A stretch of 64,000 nucleotides of DNA from Branchiostoma floridae (GCF_000003815.2 NC_049986.1:10809900-10873899); one strand, 5' to 3'. Shown: positions 26,301-39,116, counted from the first letter of the stretch. A program made the numbers and translations. The notes: generated by a model not told the origin, from the sequence alone.

Positions 26301-28941
26301 CATACATTCAAAAGCTGTACCACAATGTGTGTATATATAGATTGATATGATTACATATATACATATATGGTATAAAACTTATCCCTTTAGGCGTTTTCCT
26401 TACACTTTTCGGAAGCTTCCACGAATTCCAAAATTATTATTTAGGACACTTCAATAACACGATTCTTTTATTTTAAACATAACGAGTAGTCGTAGTGAGT
26501 ACATTTAATTCAATTGTTTACATATACAAAAACTTTAATACACATAAAACATTTACGCTTGCTATGTTATGTTGACATGTAAAATATTCAAAGAAATTTC
26601 TAAGGCAACACTTTGTAGATAATAAATGCCGAAGGGTGGCCTTCATGCTAAAGTTGGTCAGACGTCACCATGATGTCCCCATAGCTTGATATGTCAAGGA
26701 CAACGAATTAGATGATACGTTTACAAGGACACTACAAAAGTAGTAGTAATTGGTTTATTGATAAAAAGACACGATGTGTCAAATCGGCTTTGCAGTAAAA
26801 GAAAACTGAATTGCCCGACTTGCAACCTACTTATAAAGTGAAACTAGCGCAACATTATCATACGACATGAAACTGTTTACGGAATTCATTTGTTTATTTA
26901 TTTATTTATTGTACTTCCCATAACAATGGTGGGGAGACAAAACAGGTGATACCACCTCTGCAAGTTGTCTCCCCTAAACAAAATACACATTCAAGTGAAT
27001 AATAATAATCAACAAAGGTATGTACAAACATAATCGGAAGCAAAAGATAACTTATATAGAAGTACATATGCAAGGAATTACAATATATACAAATAACATC
27101 TGCTCATTAAACATTTATAATCTATATAGATATTATTTCGAGATATCTATATAGATAAGTTTCGGACTATCACAATTACAAGTGGATCTCTGTTTGAATT
27201 TGCAAGTTTACTGTCCAGTACGTATTGCATTTCAGTTCTATAGGCCGTCACTGAGGAGTTTAGCCAGTGAAGGTTTGGCGCCTAGTACCCCTGGCAAGGT
27301 GTACTGGAGTGAGTTCCTAAGTTGTCTACCGCGCTGTTCTACTCGAGTTTGAGGCAGCCAGGAACAGACGCGTGGCGATTTTTGCACTTTCTTTGCAAAG
27401 TTCAAGCAAGATCATGTCAGTAATACTTATATCTGTAAAAGATTTCCCATCACGCACAATGAATGATACTTCGGTAGATATCAGGACCCAGGGAATCCAA
27501 ATAATATTTTATGGACAATACACAATTATCAATATCGTCTATAAAAGATATATGGCTTTTGTATTTATAGCCATTGAAATAGAATGCATTCATAAGTACA
27601 TAAGAAAAAAAAAGGATGTTGCTGACTGAATCACCTTTAAGCTCACATTTTTTACTCAAAGCTCATATTTGTACCAATATTCTTACTGCATTTTATACAA
27701 GCTTTACCGAACCTTATTATAGAGTTTGGATTGTTAAATTGGGCAAAATGGGAACTTTTGGCCAGAAAAGTGGAAAGGCCTGTTGAAGGCTATTAGGAAA
27801 TATACTATGAATGTTAGAGCAAAACATGCGAGCTTAAAAGGTCATTTAATCAGTGAATACCCTACATTTAATGCCCCGATGGCAGCCGAACCTTCCTGGT
27901 AAACTATTCTCCCAGCGTAGTTTGTCTGGTAGCTATAGGAGACTGATATTCTATAGCGTTGCTTGTAAGGCTATGATGATTTGATTGGATAACATCCTCT
28001 GGGAATCAAAAAACAGTTACGAGCGTGCGCATAAAAAGTTCGACCTTCATTATGAAATCTAAGTGGTCAGGAAGGTTGAATAAGTGACTAAACACAAATA
28101 ATATTGTTTCCTGAACAATGGATTCTTCATTTATGTTCTTGCAAATTTTCTTCGTCCTTGGAAGTTTCTGTGAAATTAGAATACATTTTCCGAGATATAT
28201 TGTTGCAATAGATGGTATATATTTGCCTGATTTGAAGCCGCGATTTCGAGTATGTTGAAAACATTTTTTTTTTAATTTAATTTTGGAAATTGCCGAAAAC
28301 TGATGCACTTATGCCATCCATATAATCTAATGGTCTAAAACTTTTTGCTGTACCAAACACTCGTTACATGGATACCGTACAGTTCAATTTATCAGGTAAG
28401 ACATGGGCAGTTGATTGATCACCAGCAAGTCACCCCCATTTGGCCCCGGATCGGTCTGAGTTATTGTGTAACCGCAGAATTAATCACAGTCGGAAAATGA
28501 ATTTCTCCAGGGTCGTAATTTCACCCCAGCAATCACGTACACTCGTTCATAGTTCATCCCTTGTAACTAGTAAACTACTTATAATAAGAAGAACATAACT
28601 GAAGGTTGTTGGAAAGTAAACAAAACATTATTGCAAGTAAAGCACTAGAATGAATATGACGTAATTGTAGGCATTTAGTTTTAAGGCTGGAATGAATGCC
28701 ACTTACTTGTTTTTTGGTGGATATTAGTACAAATGCAATGATGTATGAACAATAGCGGCGTTTTGTTTCTTTATTTATTTCACACAAGTAAACCTACATG
28801 GGCAGGCAGCTGTAGCCTTCCTGAATTGACTGAGGTTTTGGGCATTTGGCATAAAAACACATAAACATAAGAATGCAGGTAAAATTACAAACGATTGGCA
28901 AATGAAAAAAAAAGAGATCCGGAAGGCCAGCAAGAGACCTA
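26301..28941. other. No recognisable gene
   Basis: AT-rich with TTTA repeats near 26,890 and palindromic AT sequence near 27,110-27,170. TTTATTTATTTCACACAAGTAAACC near 28,770 looks like the tail of the minus-strand LINE listed next. Confidence 0.4.
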
Positions 28942-29340
28942 TCAACATTGCTGAGCAATGGAGTCATTGTACAGTCTAACAGATGCGTGCACGAAAGACC
29001 TTCTCAGTCGTTTGGTTCTGGTCTTTGGCACAGAACAATACCTTACCAGCTTTGATCTGAAATACGACAAGGCTACGGCACTTTCGTGTTTTACAAATGA
29101 TGATTTAAAACTTTTTAGGTGAAATATTAATATATGCCCTATCTGATTTAATACGGTATATGATGTGGCACTGTGCTTTCTAAGTTGCATTTGGACCAGA
29201 GAAACACAGCAAGATATATGACCCGACTGGACGAGCTGTCTGCACCACAGGTGGTACAGGTTATCACTACCCAGCCCAGCAAGATAACGTTGGTCTCTTG
29301 AACAGATAAGACTTTGGGGAACTTCGAAAATCGGTTCCAC
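28942..29340 (-). pseudogene. LINE reverse-transcriptase C-terminal remnant
   Basis: A 137-codon minus-strand frame ends with VRYCSVPKTRTKRLRRSF, then ASVRLYNDSI. That is the usual closing pattern of non-LTR reverse-transcriptase ORFs (basic Leu/Arg-rich stretch, then SF...A.RLYN). The 3' flank down to about 28,770 looks like its untranslated tail. Only the end of the ORF is present. Subfamily not assigned. Confidence 0.45.
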
Positions 29341-29348
29341 ATGAGTGA

Positions 29349-29481
29349 TTCTCATACTTCTGTATCTTTGGTATATCTTGTCTGACCCTTATCTCTCCCT
29401 TACGACCTCAATGGAAAGCGGTCGGCAATCTGATTTGAGCTTCTCACCGCTAAACAAAGGTATGGGCAAACAAAATAAAGT
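29349..29481 (+). mobile_element. LINE-like 3' end
   Basis: Related to 18,800-18,921: CTGACCCTTATCTCTCCCTTA, GACCTCAATGGAAAG, GATTTGAGCTTCTCA, AAAGG, ending CAAACAAAATAAAG. It abuts the opposite-strand LINE remnant, suggesting nested or adjacent insertions. Confidence 0.5.
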
Positions 29482-29892
29482 CTTTCTTTCATCTCTGATT
29501 CTTTGGAATGAACAACTCCGTTCTTCCATATGACCACACCTGAAGCGATCTTGACATTGAAGTATAGAGCAGCTGTAGATGAAATGTTTGCTGAGAAAGC
29601 GGCGGTAACGGTTCTGTGGAATCATGCATCACCCAAGAAAATACAGCGCCAATGTAATCCTGAAAATCCATCACATCAATGCTGTTAAGATGCAAGCAGT
29701 GAACCTCTATACGTCGAAAGAAAGCATAGACATAAAAGTCTTTACCTTTACCTTAACAATGATTAAAGTAGTAAGCTTTGTAAATTACTTGAGCATAGAA
29801 TGTATTTCTTGACCTTTTGATATTGTTGTTCACAGTGTTTTGGTGCGTTCCGATGGGATTAGATAGTACATTGTGCAAATGCCGTATGGCAT

Positions 29893-30417
29893 CCTTTCAG
29901 CCACCCTCACACTCAGGGTTGACATCGCGGCAAAGCCTAACGATATCACCCCTGACAAATCAGCCAGGGTATTTGGGTATTTGGGGCGCCCTGCTTATGA
30001 ATATTAATGAGCTTGCCTGATTTGTCGCGTGCCAATCAGCGACCGGATTGCAAGTTTCGAACAAACAGCGCACGGCGCGACGTGAACAAAGATCTGTATT
30101 TCTTTGCGTGATGCTATTGTTTTTTTTTATCGTAGGCTAGGTCGGTACATATATACGGTGATGCCGTGGTTACCCTATACCCACAGAACCGACAAATGTT
30201 AAATTTGGTACCTGATAAAGACGTCTGGACGCTGAAAGAACGTTGCGCCGGTACTGTTATCTTGCTCTTGAATATTAATGAGTCGCCTTATATGGCGCCT
30301 TTCCGAGCTTCCGACAACAAGAAGCCAAATACCCAAATACCCTGGCTGATTTGTCAGGGGTGATATCGTTAGGCTTTGCCGCGATGTCAACGCCTGAGTG
30401 TGAGGGTGCCTTTCAGC
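29893..30417. mobile_element. MITE with 9-bp target duplication (Mutator-like signature), 507 bp
   Basis: The element runs 29,902-30,408. The ends CACCCTCACACTCAGG and its inverted copy extend into about 80 bp of near-perfect terminal inverted repeat that includes GACATCGCGGCAAAGCC and CCCCTGACAAATCAGCC. CCTTTCAGC is duplicated at 29,893-29,901 and 30,409-30,417. A 9-bp duplication and long terminal repeats fit the Mutator-like superfamily. No coding capacity. The arms look young. Confidence 0.85.
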
Positions 30418-32905
30418 CTGAGATTCCAGATGCCGTAAACAGCGCTACTCTTTTGTAAATTCTCTTTTAAAACTCCTCTAACACCCTTGTACCTAAGTCG
30501 AATTTGTTCTACCACAACACAAAATTTAAAAAGGAAATCATTCTGGAAATGCTTTTTTTATGTCTGTGTTGTTATGTGGTATGAAAATATCATTATTCTA
30601 TTTTTGGGCAGCTATTGCCTGCAATAAGTAACAAATAAACAACCCGGCGACTTTTTAAAAACGCGTTGGTCAGGTTTAAACCCAAAGATATACATCATTA
30701 ATGGTGACGTAATCTTACACACTTTTCAACATTAACATGACATGGATGCATACATGAGAGTAGTTCCAAGTGCGATGTACGATTAAAGCATTCTGGTGAA
30801 AGTCAGGATCCCTTGGCTACTAATACTCAGCGATTTTCCCAAGACTTTCGAAACACAACAGCGGTTTAAAAACAATTCACAGAAAACGATATAGTCCACG
30901 ACAAGACCAGAAAAAAAATCGCCAGTAAAATAATCTTAAACTTTTACCTAGACCACAATGCATCAATTGCACATGCGCACTTGGACCTGTGAGATATCTT
31001 ATAAGGCTCAAGTAACCAGGCTGGACCTTATGTTCCCCCTGCTTCTTAACGATTGACATCCCTAAGACGTTACATAAAGTGTACTATTAACATGTAAGAA
31101 GGCGTTCGTACTTACAGCTATCACGTAGTATTGACGTATGGATTTTATGGCTTTCATTTTCAAGAAACACCCACGCAGGCTTAAGCTGACCAAACTCCCC
31201 TGTCAGAATTCACGCCGCCTGCCTGTTCGGTGAGATTTAAGGCCGCTACAGCCCCATACATCTACACTATCAAATGGACGTTTGCACTCTATAAATCTTT
31301 CCTGGGAGTTTGCTTGGGCATATAGTGTGAAAACTGGGGTAAGGGTGGGCGGTGGATAGGGGGCATTATGTGAAGAAACCTATATTCTCTTTCACCTAAA
31401 AGACATGCAGGAACGCTGTAGCTTCATGCACGTATTTTGGAGTTGAACAAACTTACTAATCTTAAAGTGGAGTCGGGGCATGAATGCATTACTGCAGGGT
31501 TCGTTCACTGCGGCACTGTTATATTACCTTATATTATTTTCACCATTTTTTAATAATCTAGATATTGTGAGGTGAAGTGAGATATTGTGCAATACGTAAA
31601 ATTCTCAGAAGACAACTTAGAAGACAACAAAATACACAAAGTAAGAAAATTTGTTCTTTATCTGTGAAAGTCTTTGAGTAATTTTCGAATCCCGTAGTGT
31701 CGGTGCCGCAAGTGCATTGAGATACCACCTTTAGCCAGCGAAGACATCCCAAGGAATATTGACATATTAACTTAAACGGTTTCATTGAACAGCCTGATGA
31801 AAATATGTATCTGAATTATGTCTCATACTTCAAACATAACGTCGATAAAGGTTAGGTATCCCAGTAGTAAGATACCGAAGATCACTGACTAAAAACAACT
31901 TGTTGGATTCTGGAAACGATAAGATGTTTCAGGCAGTATCCATTAGCTTTATCTATCGGTGAAATCAAACACACTGACACCAACAAAGAGTAAGTACAGC
32001 CTTAAACATCAGATCGTTTCCAAAATCTATTCAGTTAATTGATTAACCGTTTCCTTGTGCATTTCAAGCAAAATGTTTCCTCGAACATGCACGATTCAGT
32101 AGCGTGTACGCAGGTAATTCATTAGATAGTCGTTTACAACCGGCAGCTATATGTGGCCTTGAACTTCAATAATGGCCCATAACTAAGAACGTAATCTGGT
32201 CATTGGTACCTGTCATAGATACATATCTAGCATAGCAACTAAGCACTGGCTCACATCTATCAATGAATTGAAGCTTTGTAGTTACGTCAATAATTCAGTA
32301 CCATTCATTTCGGCAACAAATAGGTAAACGTTGTTTGTTTCATACATAGTGTAAATGCATTTAAGTTCGCGGGGATTTAATTTCGCTCTAGAGGGAAATA
32401 TTACTTTTCGCGGTGGGGGGGGGGGGGGGTATGAGAGGGCTTATGCCATGAAACCCCTGCACGGAAAAGAACCCAACACACGTATGGATAAGAGTATGGG
32501 TCACCCGGTGTTCTTGACCAAATACGAGAGCCATACCGCATTTCATTTCTATTCTTGCTAGCGGAAAAGCTGTGGTCCACTTTATATTTTACTTTGGCCA
32601 TAAAAACTCAATATTCTCTAAATGGATTTTCACGATGTTTTGGTATGCAAGATAGGCCTTCACAAGATGAAAGTCAAGGTCGATTTTTGGCATCTTTGCG
32701 TACCCTATATCTTTGTACTGCGGCGGAATTACTGGATTTCATTGCTGTTATGTACGTTAGGGGGAAGATTTGGCAAAGCTTTAGATCATTTTCAGTCCAC
32801 CGTTGGTTTAGATAACAAATTTACTAAGAAGACGCAGGCGCCCCGCTGAAAGATAGCTTTACACCAGCAAACATACAACCGTTGAAATATTGCAGTACCA
32901 ACAAA
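30418..32905. other. No recognisable gene
   Basis: No supportable coding region. A run of 14 G lies near 32,415. A candidate first exon begins at 32,906. Confidence 0.4.
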
Positions 32906-32965
32906 ATGGCCGCCGATAGGCAAACCAAAGAAAGTGAGCCAGCGCCCCTAGTCGAAGCAGACAAG
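32906..32965 (+). CDS. Candidate first coding exon of an unidentified gene
   Basis: ATG in a strong initiation context (ACAAAATGG) opens 20 codons (MAADRQTKESEPAPL, then VEADK). They end exactly at AAG|GTAAAA, a good donor. The sequence is richer in G+C than its flanks and polar, like many cytosolic N-termini. I found no matching downstream exon on the plus strand in this window. Confidence 0.3.
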
Positions 32966-33339
32966 GTAAAACCCTTAATTTAGACATAATGACAGTGCAA
33001 GATTACTGGCATCAAGTAGGAGAAAGAACCTCGAGTAGCTATATATAGAGAGTACTTGATCGATTGTGGCTTTTAGGGAACATCCTTGGCATTATACGAT
33101 GGTGAAATGTTAATGTAAGGCAGAGCTGCAGGAATCTGTTTCTTTTGGAGGAGCAATTTCTCACTCTCGAAATGAGATATTTTTCATCTCAATCATTTTC
33201 TTTATTTTTTATGAACTTTTTAACAAATAAATATACAAACTAGATATTTACATATTGCACAATCACATCACTAAGGGGATTAACTCTAGCCTTAGTTTCT
33301 GATAATTTACTTTCTATAATTGTATTTACGTTATAAATT

Positions 33340-33670
33340 TTAGGTTTCCGCTTGACAAAAAGTATTGATGATACGAAAACGTGCTTTGTCTTTGTATAAC
33401 ACATATGAATCAAATGCAAGATATACTAGTAAGGCTATTGGTAATATGTAATTTCCTGCTTTAGACTTGTATACATTTCTCAAAATACCAATAACACATA
33501 GATACAATTCTAGCCCGTTCAATCATCAGAGTAATATATAGTTGGAATCCTACATCTGTCAGATTTATGCCTAGTAGATTCCGAAGCAAAATATCACTGG
33601 CGGGCTTCGCAAGACAACAGTCAACGCTATATAAGAGATAAAAGATATGCCCAAAAATGCCATTTGTCAA
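33340..33670 (-). pseudogene. Decayed LINE reverse-transcriptase fragment
   Basis: Two overlapping minus-strand frames appear to be one broken ORF. The first has ILLRNLLGINLTD, then RARIVSMCYWYFEKC. The second continues with GNYILPIALLVYLAFDS. This layout (LLG.., then a short helix ending YWY, then a hydrophobic helix) resembles the region after the reverse-transcriptase domain in CR1/L2-like elements. Identification is by pattern only. Confidence 0.35.
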
Positions 33671-34593
33671 AGATTTTAGTCGAGATACTGCTTGTTTTGT
33701 TTTTTTTCATTCCAGAGACTGTCATGAATGTAAAAATCTAAAAGAAAGCTCGAAACTCAAATAAAAAGATATTGTAGACATCGTCAGGGAGATAAGGCCG
33801 GAGCTTTTTTTGTCTAAATTACCTAAAAGAAGAAAACGAAGATTATAAATGTTAAGTTTGAGGTATCCACATGGCATACAACAGTCGAGTGGGACAAATT
33901 TGTAGTTTTAAAGCGCGGTCGGGGATACACGTATGTATATGGGCACCGCTGCGTATGCGACCGTGGCATTGTCGTGGCTACCATACGCTAGGTACGCTAG
34001 GGAGCGAGTACAGATTGACAAGATGCGATGGCGCCCAGTTAGTTCATGGCTTAACCTATGATATGAAGACTGGCAGTTCCTAATGGATCCATCACGTAGG
34101 GATCCGATCCTTTCAGCGGGACAATGTACCCGTGTAAGTGCTCTGATCGAGCAAGGTCAACCACTACTACATGATGTTGTTTTCCCATGGTGTAGACAAT
34201 GAACTTCAGAACACAAAATGAAGATTGGCAGGTCTTTTTCTGCCATTTTTACGGCTCTAAGTGGCAGATTTGCAGATGTTGGCAACTAAATCCATGTTTT
34301 GATAGCCACGGGACTTGTTGGTATCACTCTACCTGCAGGAAAAGTGATGTAATACCACAACATGTAAATTTTAAGGATGTCATCCTCTTCAGACTGCAAA
34401 AATAGTGGGATAGGGCGAAAAAACAAGATTGTTCGAATAAACAACATGATGGCAATATTTTCAAAATAGACACCATAAACGTCGTAACAGGAATTAAATG
34501 AACTAAACATCGTATCTCAGCCAACAACACATTCATTTCTGTATTCAAAGCATGTAGTACTGGTGTAGTAACCAGTGCGGAAGACTGGTATCA

Positions 34594-35153
34594 ATGACAA
34601 AGTTGGTGACTCGACTACGTTCATGGGTTCAATGTTGGCGCAACGTTTACAACTATCCAACTAACATTGAAGAAGAATCAATCTTTACTTCTGGATACTT
34701 AATTTTTATACAGACGTTTAAAAAGGCATCCACCTTTCTTCGTCATTTAAAGAAAAATTTCAAACCCTACTCAACGTTGAAACAGAGACTGGTGCACTCA
34801 ATGGACAAAATTAACAACAACATTAAGTCTAATGTCATTTACAGACTGAAATGCGTTGACCCAAATTGCTTGGAGACATACATAGGTGAAACTAGTCAAC
34901 CCTTGAAGAAAAGGTACAAGCAGCATTGTAGGGCGAGTACTAGCAAGTTTTCTTCGGCCATTTGGCATCATCTGAACATTCCCAGCGGTCATTCATTCTC
35001 TTTAGATACAACAGACATTTTAGACAAAGAACCTCACTGGTTGAGAGGGGGGTAAGAGAAGCCATTTACGAACGCATTCATCGTCCTTCGCTAAACCGTA
35101 GGGGTGGGTTGAGAACTGAGCTTTCTTGTGCTTGGGATAATGTATTGAAGTAA
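34594..35153 (+). pseudogene. Penelope-like element GIY-YIG endonuclease remnant
   Basis: The first frame (to 35,055) contains SNVIYRLKC, then TYIGETSQPLKKRYKQH, then HSFSLDTTDILDKEPHW. After a frameshift in a G-run near 35,045-35,054 the second frame continues VREAIYERIHRPSLNRR and ends WDNVLK at 35,153. The order (VIY..KC, YIGET...R..EH, ILD.E..W, REAI.I, LNR, WD..L) is that of the GIY-YIG domain of Penelope-like retroelements. The reverse-transcriptase part is absent. It sits between inverted repeats. Confidence 0.8.
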
Positions 35154-35478
35154 TTGATGGTTTTACATATACACTTAATTATATTTTTAATATCTTATTC
35201 CTTGTTAGTTTATTTTTACTTTGCTTGGATGTACTATAGAACCTTGTTAGTTATCTTTTTTGTTTATTTAGAACATTATTTAGAACACCTCAATAGTTAC
35301 CTGAGTGTGTTGTTTATTTTAGAACACCTTTGCCGTATTTAGAACATAGAATCATTCTTTGCTCCGAGAAATTATTTATCTTCATTTTTTTTCACTGAGG
35401 AAGAAAGGTGGATGCCTTTTGAAACGTCTGTATAAAAATAAAGTATCCAGAAGTAAAGATTGACTCCTCTTCAATGTT
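34663..35478. repeat. Inverted repeats flanking the Penelope-like remnant
   Basis: 34,663-34,743 and 35,398-35,478 are 81-bp inverted copies, colinear without indels and about 90% alike by eye. Penelope-like elements often carry partial terminal repeats in direct or inverted orientation, so this fits an inverted terminal-repeat arrangement. A further shared block AACTATCCAACTA occurs in direct orientation at about 34,653 and 35,512. Confidence 0.75.
35395..35428 (+). ncRNA. Hammerhead-ribozyme-like core in Penelope-like repeat
   Basis: CTGAGGA (35,395-35,401) matches the hammerhead core CUGANGA. A hairpin AAAGG-TGGATG-CCTTT follows as stem II, then GAAAC (35,421-35,425) and GTC (35,426-35,428). 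Hammerhead motifs with very short stem III are known from Penelope-like element repeats. Stem I is not convincing here and the inverted copy at 34,72x has lost the core, so activity is doubtful. Confidence 0.5.
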
Positions 35479-35689
35479 AACGATACCTGGATGTCTAATC
35501 TTCACAAACGTAACTATCCAACTAGTTTAATTTCTACAGCGACAGTCCTGGGTACCTTTGAAGTGTCACTTCTACAAGTACATGTACAATCATTAGGCTA
35601 CAACACAACACATTTTCTCATTATTTTTGCAATATTTCGTCATGTTGACCATCGAAAAGAAGGAAAACATTTCGAAAATGTATGAGCAC

Positions 35690-35825
35690 GTGGATGTCAT
35701 CCATAAAATCTACTTGCGGTGGCCTTAGGTGCCTTTCCCAACGGCACAAGATCGGCGCATTTGGCTAGTATCGGATCCAGTACCAATTGAATCCAAAGCT
35801 CTAACGGTTACCGCCACTTTTTACC
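35690..35825 (-). mobile_element. SINE fragment, minus strand
   Basis: On the minus strand: GTGGCGGTAACCGTTAGAGC (A-box-like), GGATTCAATTGG (B-box-like), then CTTGTGCCGTTGGGAAAGGC. This is the head half of the tRNA-derived SINE family seen elsewhere in the window. Confidence 0.55.
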
Positions 35826-36587
35826 TTAAGCTTTTAATTTGCTGAAAGAAGGATATCACAAATTTCTGAAGTGGTCCTTATAATAGAAATAAAAATTTTC
35901 TAAATGTTTTTGAAATAAGTGAAAAATAGGTAAACCTTTGTATGTAAGACAGTTGGTTTTTATTTTGTCTGCTTGTGTAGTTGTCTACAGCACATCTTAA
36001 GAATTTTTTTATGGAAAGTTATAATGATAATAATATGAATGATAAATTTGTGTGCAGATGCAAAAAGATTGAAATTCCTCGTAGACAACCTGGCAGCTTT
36101 CTCCAGTATTGCAGCAAAAATTCCCGTTTTAATACCATATTTTGTTGAAGTCATATAAAGAATTCTATTTTTCCCGAAATAAAGTAAAACAACTCTACAG
36201 CCAACTTCGGCTGACAGGTTGAAATATAGCCAGGCTCATGCTTGGCGCCAATACTTTGCTATCAGATAGATAGGAAGGGCCTTTTCAAGCATCATGCAAG
36301 TCACTAATAGACAAGTTGGACAAGCTACTATGTACACTTTCCTTTATCCTCATCCCGTAAGAGTAACCGCCGTTTCCATTACCAAAAGCCACTCTAAAGA
36401 CGACCTCTTTGTGGTCAGCCATTAAATGAATCGCTTCCAACCCCTTATCCCGTGATTCACATCTTAGAATGGAAAGTATTAATGAGATGCTGGTGATGTT
36501 TACTTAGGTATTGTGGATGTTAACCGAAACCATCTAAGACTGATGTAGAAGCATATGGCGATTTTCGTTAGCTAGAGGTGCAATGGT

Positions 36588-36785
36588 TGTGGTGGCATTG
36601 CACGGCTCAATTGGTAATGTCTTTGGTCAAAACCGCTGATGCGCTACGATGTTGCACGCTTTGGGAAAGGCACTTTGCACGATTTTTCTCACTTCGCTCA
36701 TGTGTAAATTACCTTGGGCATATTGAAGAACTCACCATACGTATCATAAAGAGTAGGGGTCCTTCCCGGTGCGAGTGGATCAAAC
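36588..36785 (+). mobile_element. tRNA-derived SINE
   Basis: Head GTGGCATTGCACGGCTCAATTGG, then TTTGGGAAAGGCACTTTGCACG, TTCTCACTTCGCTCATGTG, TACCTTGGGC and a tail with GTAGGGGTCCTTCCCGGTGCG. It follows the same order of blocks as the other SINEs. Confidence 0.55.
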
Positions 36786-37514
36786 CTTAGAGTTTGTCTC
36801 CATGCTCGGGTAGATCCTAAGATCGAACTCCGGCCCATTGATCCACGGAATTTCATTATGCGGTAGAGCTGTGTTTATTTAGACTCGACGAAGCGTTGGA
36901 CCACGACCCTACAGTTATAGTCAATGACTCTCGACTTTTCTTTAACTGACTTAACTGCTGTTTAAAGTAAGTGAAAAGTGGTAAAATACATTGCTTTTCT
37001 CACAGAACTTGCAGTTCCACTTTTTCCAACACGTTATCTCTTTAGAAGTTTAACTCTAGAAGCTATAAACGGATTGTTGTAGAATATGTTATGTTGTCAC
37101 ATCCTGCATTTATTAATAAAAATATGTTGAGAATATGGCACATTTTGTCTTCACTTGGTACTGCAGCAAAACGACCTATCTGAGTATCTTGTTGAGCAAA
37201 CATGTTCAAACTCAACAATGGGAACTTGGAAATTGATTCCACGACCTCCTGTGTCCGTATTCTATATGGAAACCCCGCGGTAGATCTCGTCTTCAGAGGG
37301 GATGAAATAGTCCCGACAGAAAGGCTCCTCTCCAATCCCCTAGTGACAACGTCTGTGATCGTGGGTCAGCGGGCGACTCGGTCGGGCAGAATCCCATTTT
37401 TCTTGCCAACCTGAGTCTACATAGTCCTTAGTCACACATCCGCTCATGCGCGACTTCCGCTGATTCAAACGATTTGCTACAAGGTCAATGGCATTAATGG
37501 CCTACGTCACATTG

Positions 37515-37820
37515 GAAAACCGGGGCCCGTTCGAGCAGCTTTCGGGAACAAAACTACGCAAGTCGAATTGTAATTACTTGTGTATGTTTTTACGTATAAA
37601 TTTCTATGTTTCGGCTGGGATCCGGTTTGCAAATGTGACATATGACTCACATTTTCAAACCGCACCCGGGCAGCTTTCGGGAACGAAAAGTTTAATATAT
37701 GAGACACCAAACTACTCTTAACTCTTACGTAAAGATAATTATTTGTGTACATTATTACGTATACATTTCTGTTTTTCATTTCCACAAACAGCCCGGCCGG
37801 GCCCGGTTTGAAAATGTAAG
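37515..37820. repeat. Two-copy diverged tandem repeat, about 150 bp
   Basis: AGCAGCTTTCGGGAACAAAA and GGCAGCTTTCGGGAACGAAA start two units. Both continue with TACTTGTGTA or TATTTGTGTA, TTACGTATA, ATTTCT, and end in a GGGATCCGGTTTG or GGGCCCGGTTTG block followed by AAATGT. Confidence 0.6.
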
Positions 37821-37965
37821 GTATATGTGACTACGTAAACGAGATACGAAAACTAGACGTTCTATTGCAGAGTTGAAAAATGAAGGGTTTGGAGCAAAAT
37901 CTAATCAAAGCCAAGAGTTTTATCAGACAAATAAGGTAGTTCCTTGTACTAAGAATGTTTTCAAG

Positions 37966-38574
37966 TACCGTATATTCTCGAATAAAGTACGCACCCCAAT
38001 TAAAGTACGCACCCCTGATTTTGGACAAGTCTTAGACAGATCTTTGGGACTGAAAGGTAAAATGGAAAAACTCAAATAAAGTACGCACCCCTTCTCCACC
38101 AGTTTTGAACAGACCTTTAACTAAATAAATTCGAATTTATGATGTTTTCCCCAGGTCATTTTGCATAAAATAACCTGGGTTTACACTGTCATTGTCTCTA
38201 TAAACTTGTGAATTGCCTGCTGCAAATTATAAAAATCACTGAGAACTGGTAGAAGAAATCAGGCAAAACCAGTTGTACAAGTCAAAGTCACTAACTCAAA
38301 AGGATTGTATGCAAATGCCACTGTTAATATGTAAATGATGTTAAGACAATTTCTTTGTTTCATGTTTAGACAACTTCAAGACAACAACAATGTGTATGTT
38401 TTGAAACATTACTAGAAGTGTAGCTCCACCTTGCTTTATTTTAGGCTTTTCTTACCATTTATCTGTGCAGTAACCTCAAATAAAGGACGCACCCCAACTT
38501 TGGCAACAACTTGTAGCACCTTTTCAATTTTGAAAAGTTAAAAAAGTACGTACTTTATTCGAGAATATACGGTA
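37966..38574. mobile_element. MITE with TA flanks, 605 bp
   Basis: The element runs 37,968-38,572. Ends CCGTATATTCTCGAATAAAG and the inverted CTTTATTCGAGAATATACGG are flanked by TA at 37,966 and 38,573. Several AAATAAAGTACGCACCCC repeats lie inside. TA targets suggest a Tc1/mariner-type MITE. Its right flank TA is exactly where the 6,946-bp duplication begins. Confidence 0.8.
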
Positions 38575-39101
38575 GCTAACGATTTGATGACCGCCTGTCT
38601 GTCACCTTCCTCATGGCATTTTGAATTTTGCCTCATGCGTCATTGCTATTATTATCATAACAAGCATTATACAAACTTTGTCAAATGCTGTCATGACGAC
38701 CTCTACCGGGTTTTCCTATATCTGCAGTTTTCTAATGTCTTAGGGCGGTCCATGTACCAGATCAAAGATCTAAGAAAAATCTATGATTGAAACACATTAA
38801 TTTTAAATTCCTTTGGTAAAACACTTTCGAGATGGCGATATCGAGAAATGACATGGCATGTTTTTGAACGCAGAAACGACGTTGTGATGAATTTGGACAT
38901 GAATTAAAAGCTTCATACCCTTGGCAATTATTTTTCAACGTCTTGTTGTAATGTTGGCCTTTGACCACTGCTCATGCGCATTCGGAACTAACTGTTTACC
39001 CTTTTGTTGTAATAAATATACAGCCTGGGGATATAAACTCGCCTGTGAAGTGCCATGAATTTTGCATTTTATATGCATTTTTTCATAATTCGGTCTTAAA
39101 T

Positions 39102-39116
39102 TTTATTTTATTTATT
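39102..39116 (-). promoter_or_regulatory. Candidate polyadenylation signals
   Basis: The minus strand reads AATAAATAAAATAAAA about 470 bases after the stop codon of the hydrolase. The same sequence occurs at 46,048-46,062 in the other copy. Two overlapping AATAAA hexamers; no nearer canonical signal was seen. Confidence 0.35.

Noticed and set aside
38584..38968. Frames duplicated exactly at 45,530-45,914
   Set aside because: They lie downstream of the gene's stop in both units; exact repetition reflects the duplicated assembly block, not coding constraint.
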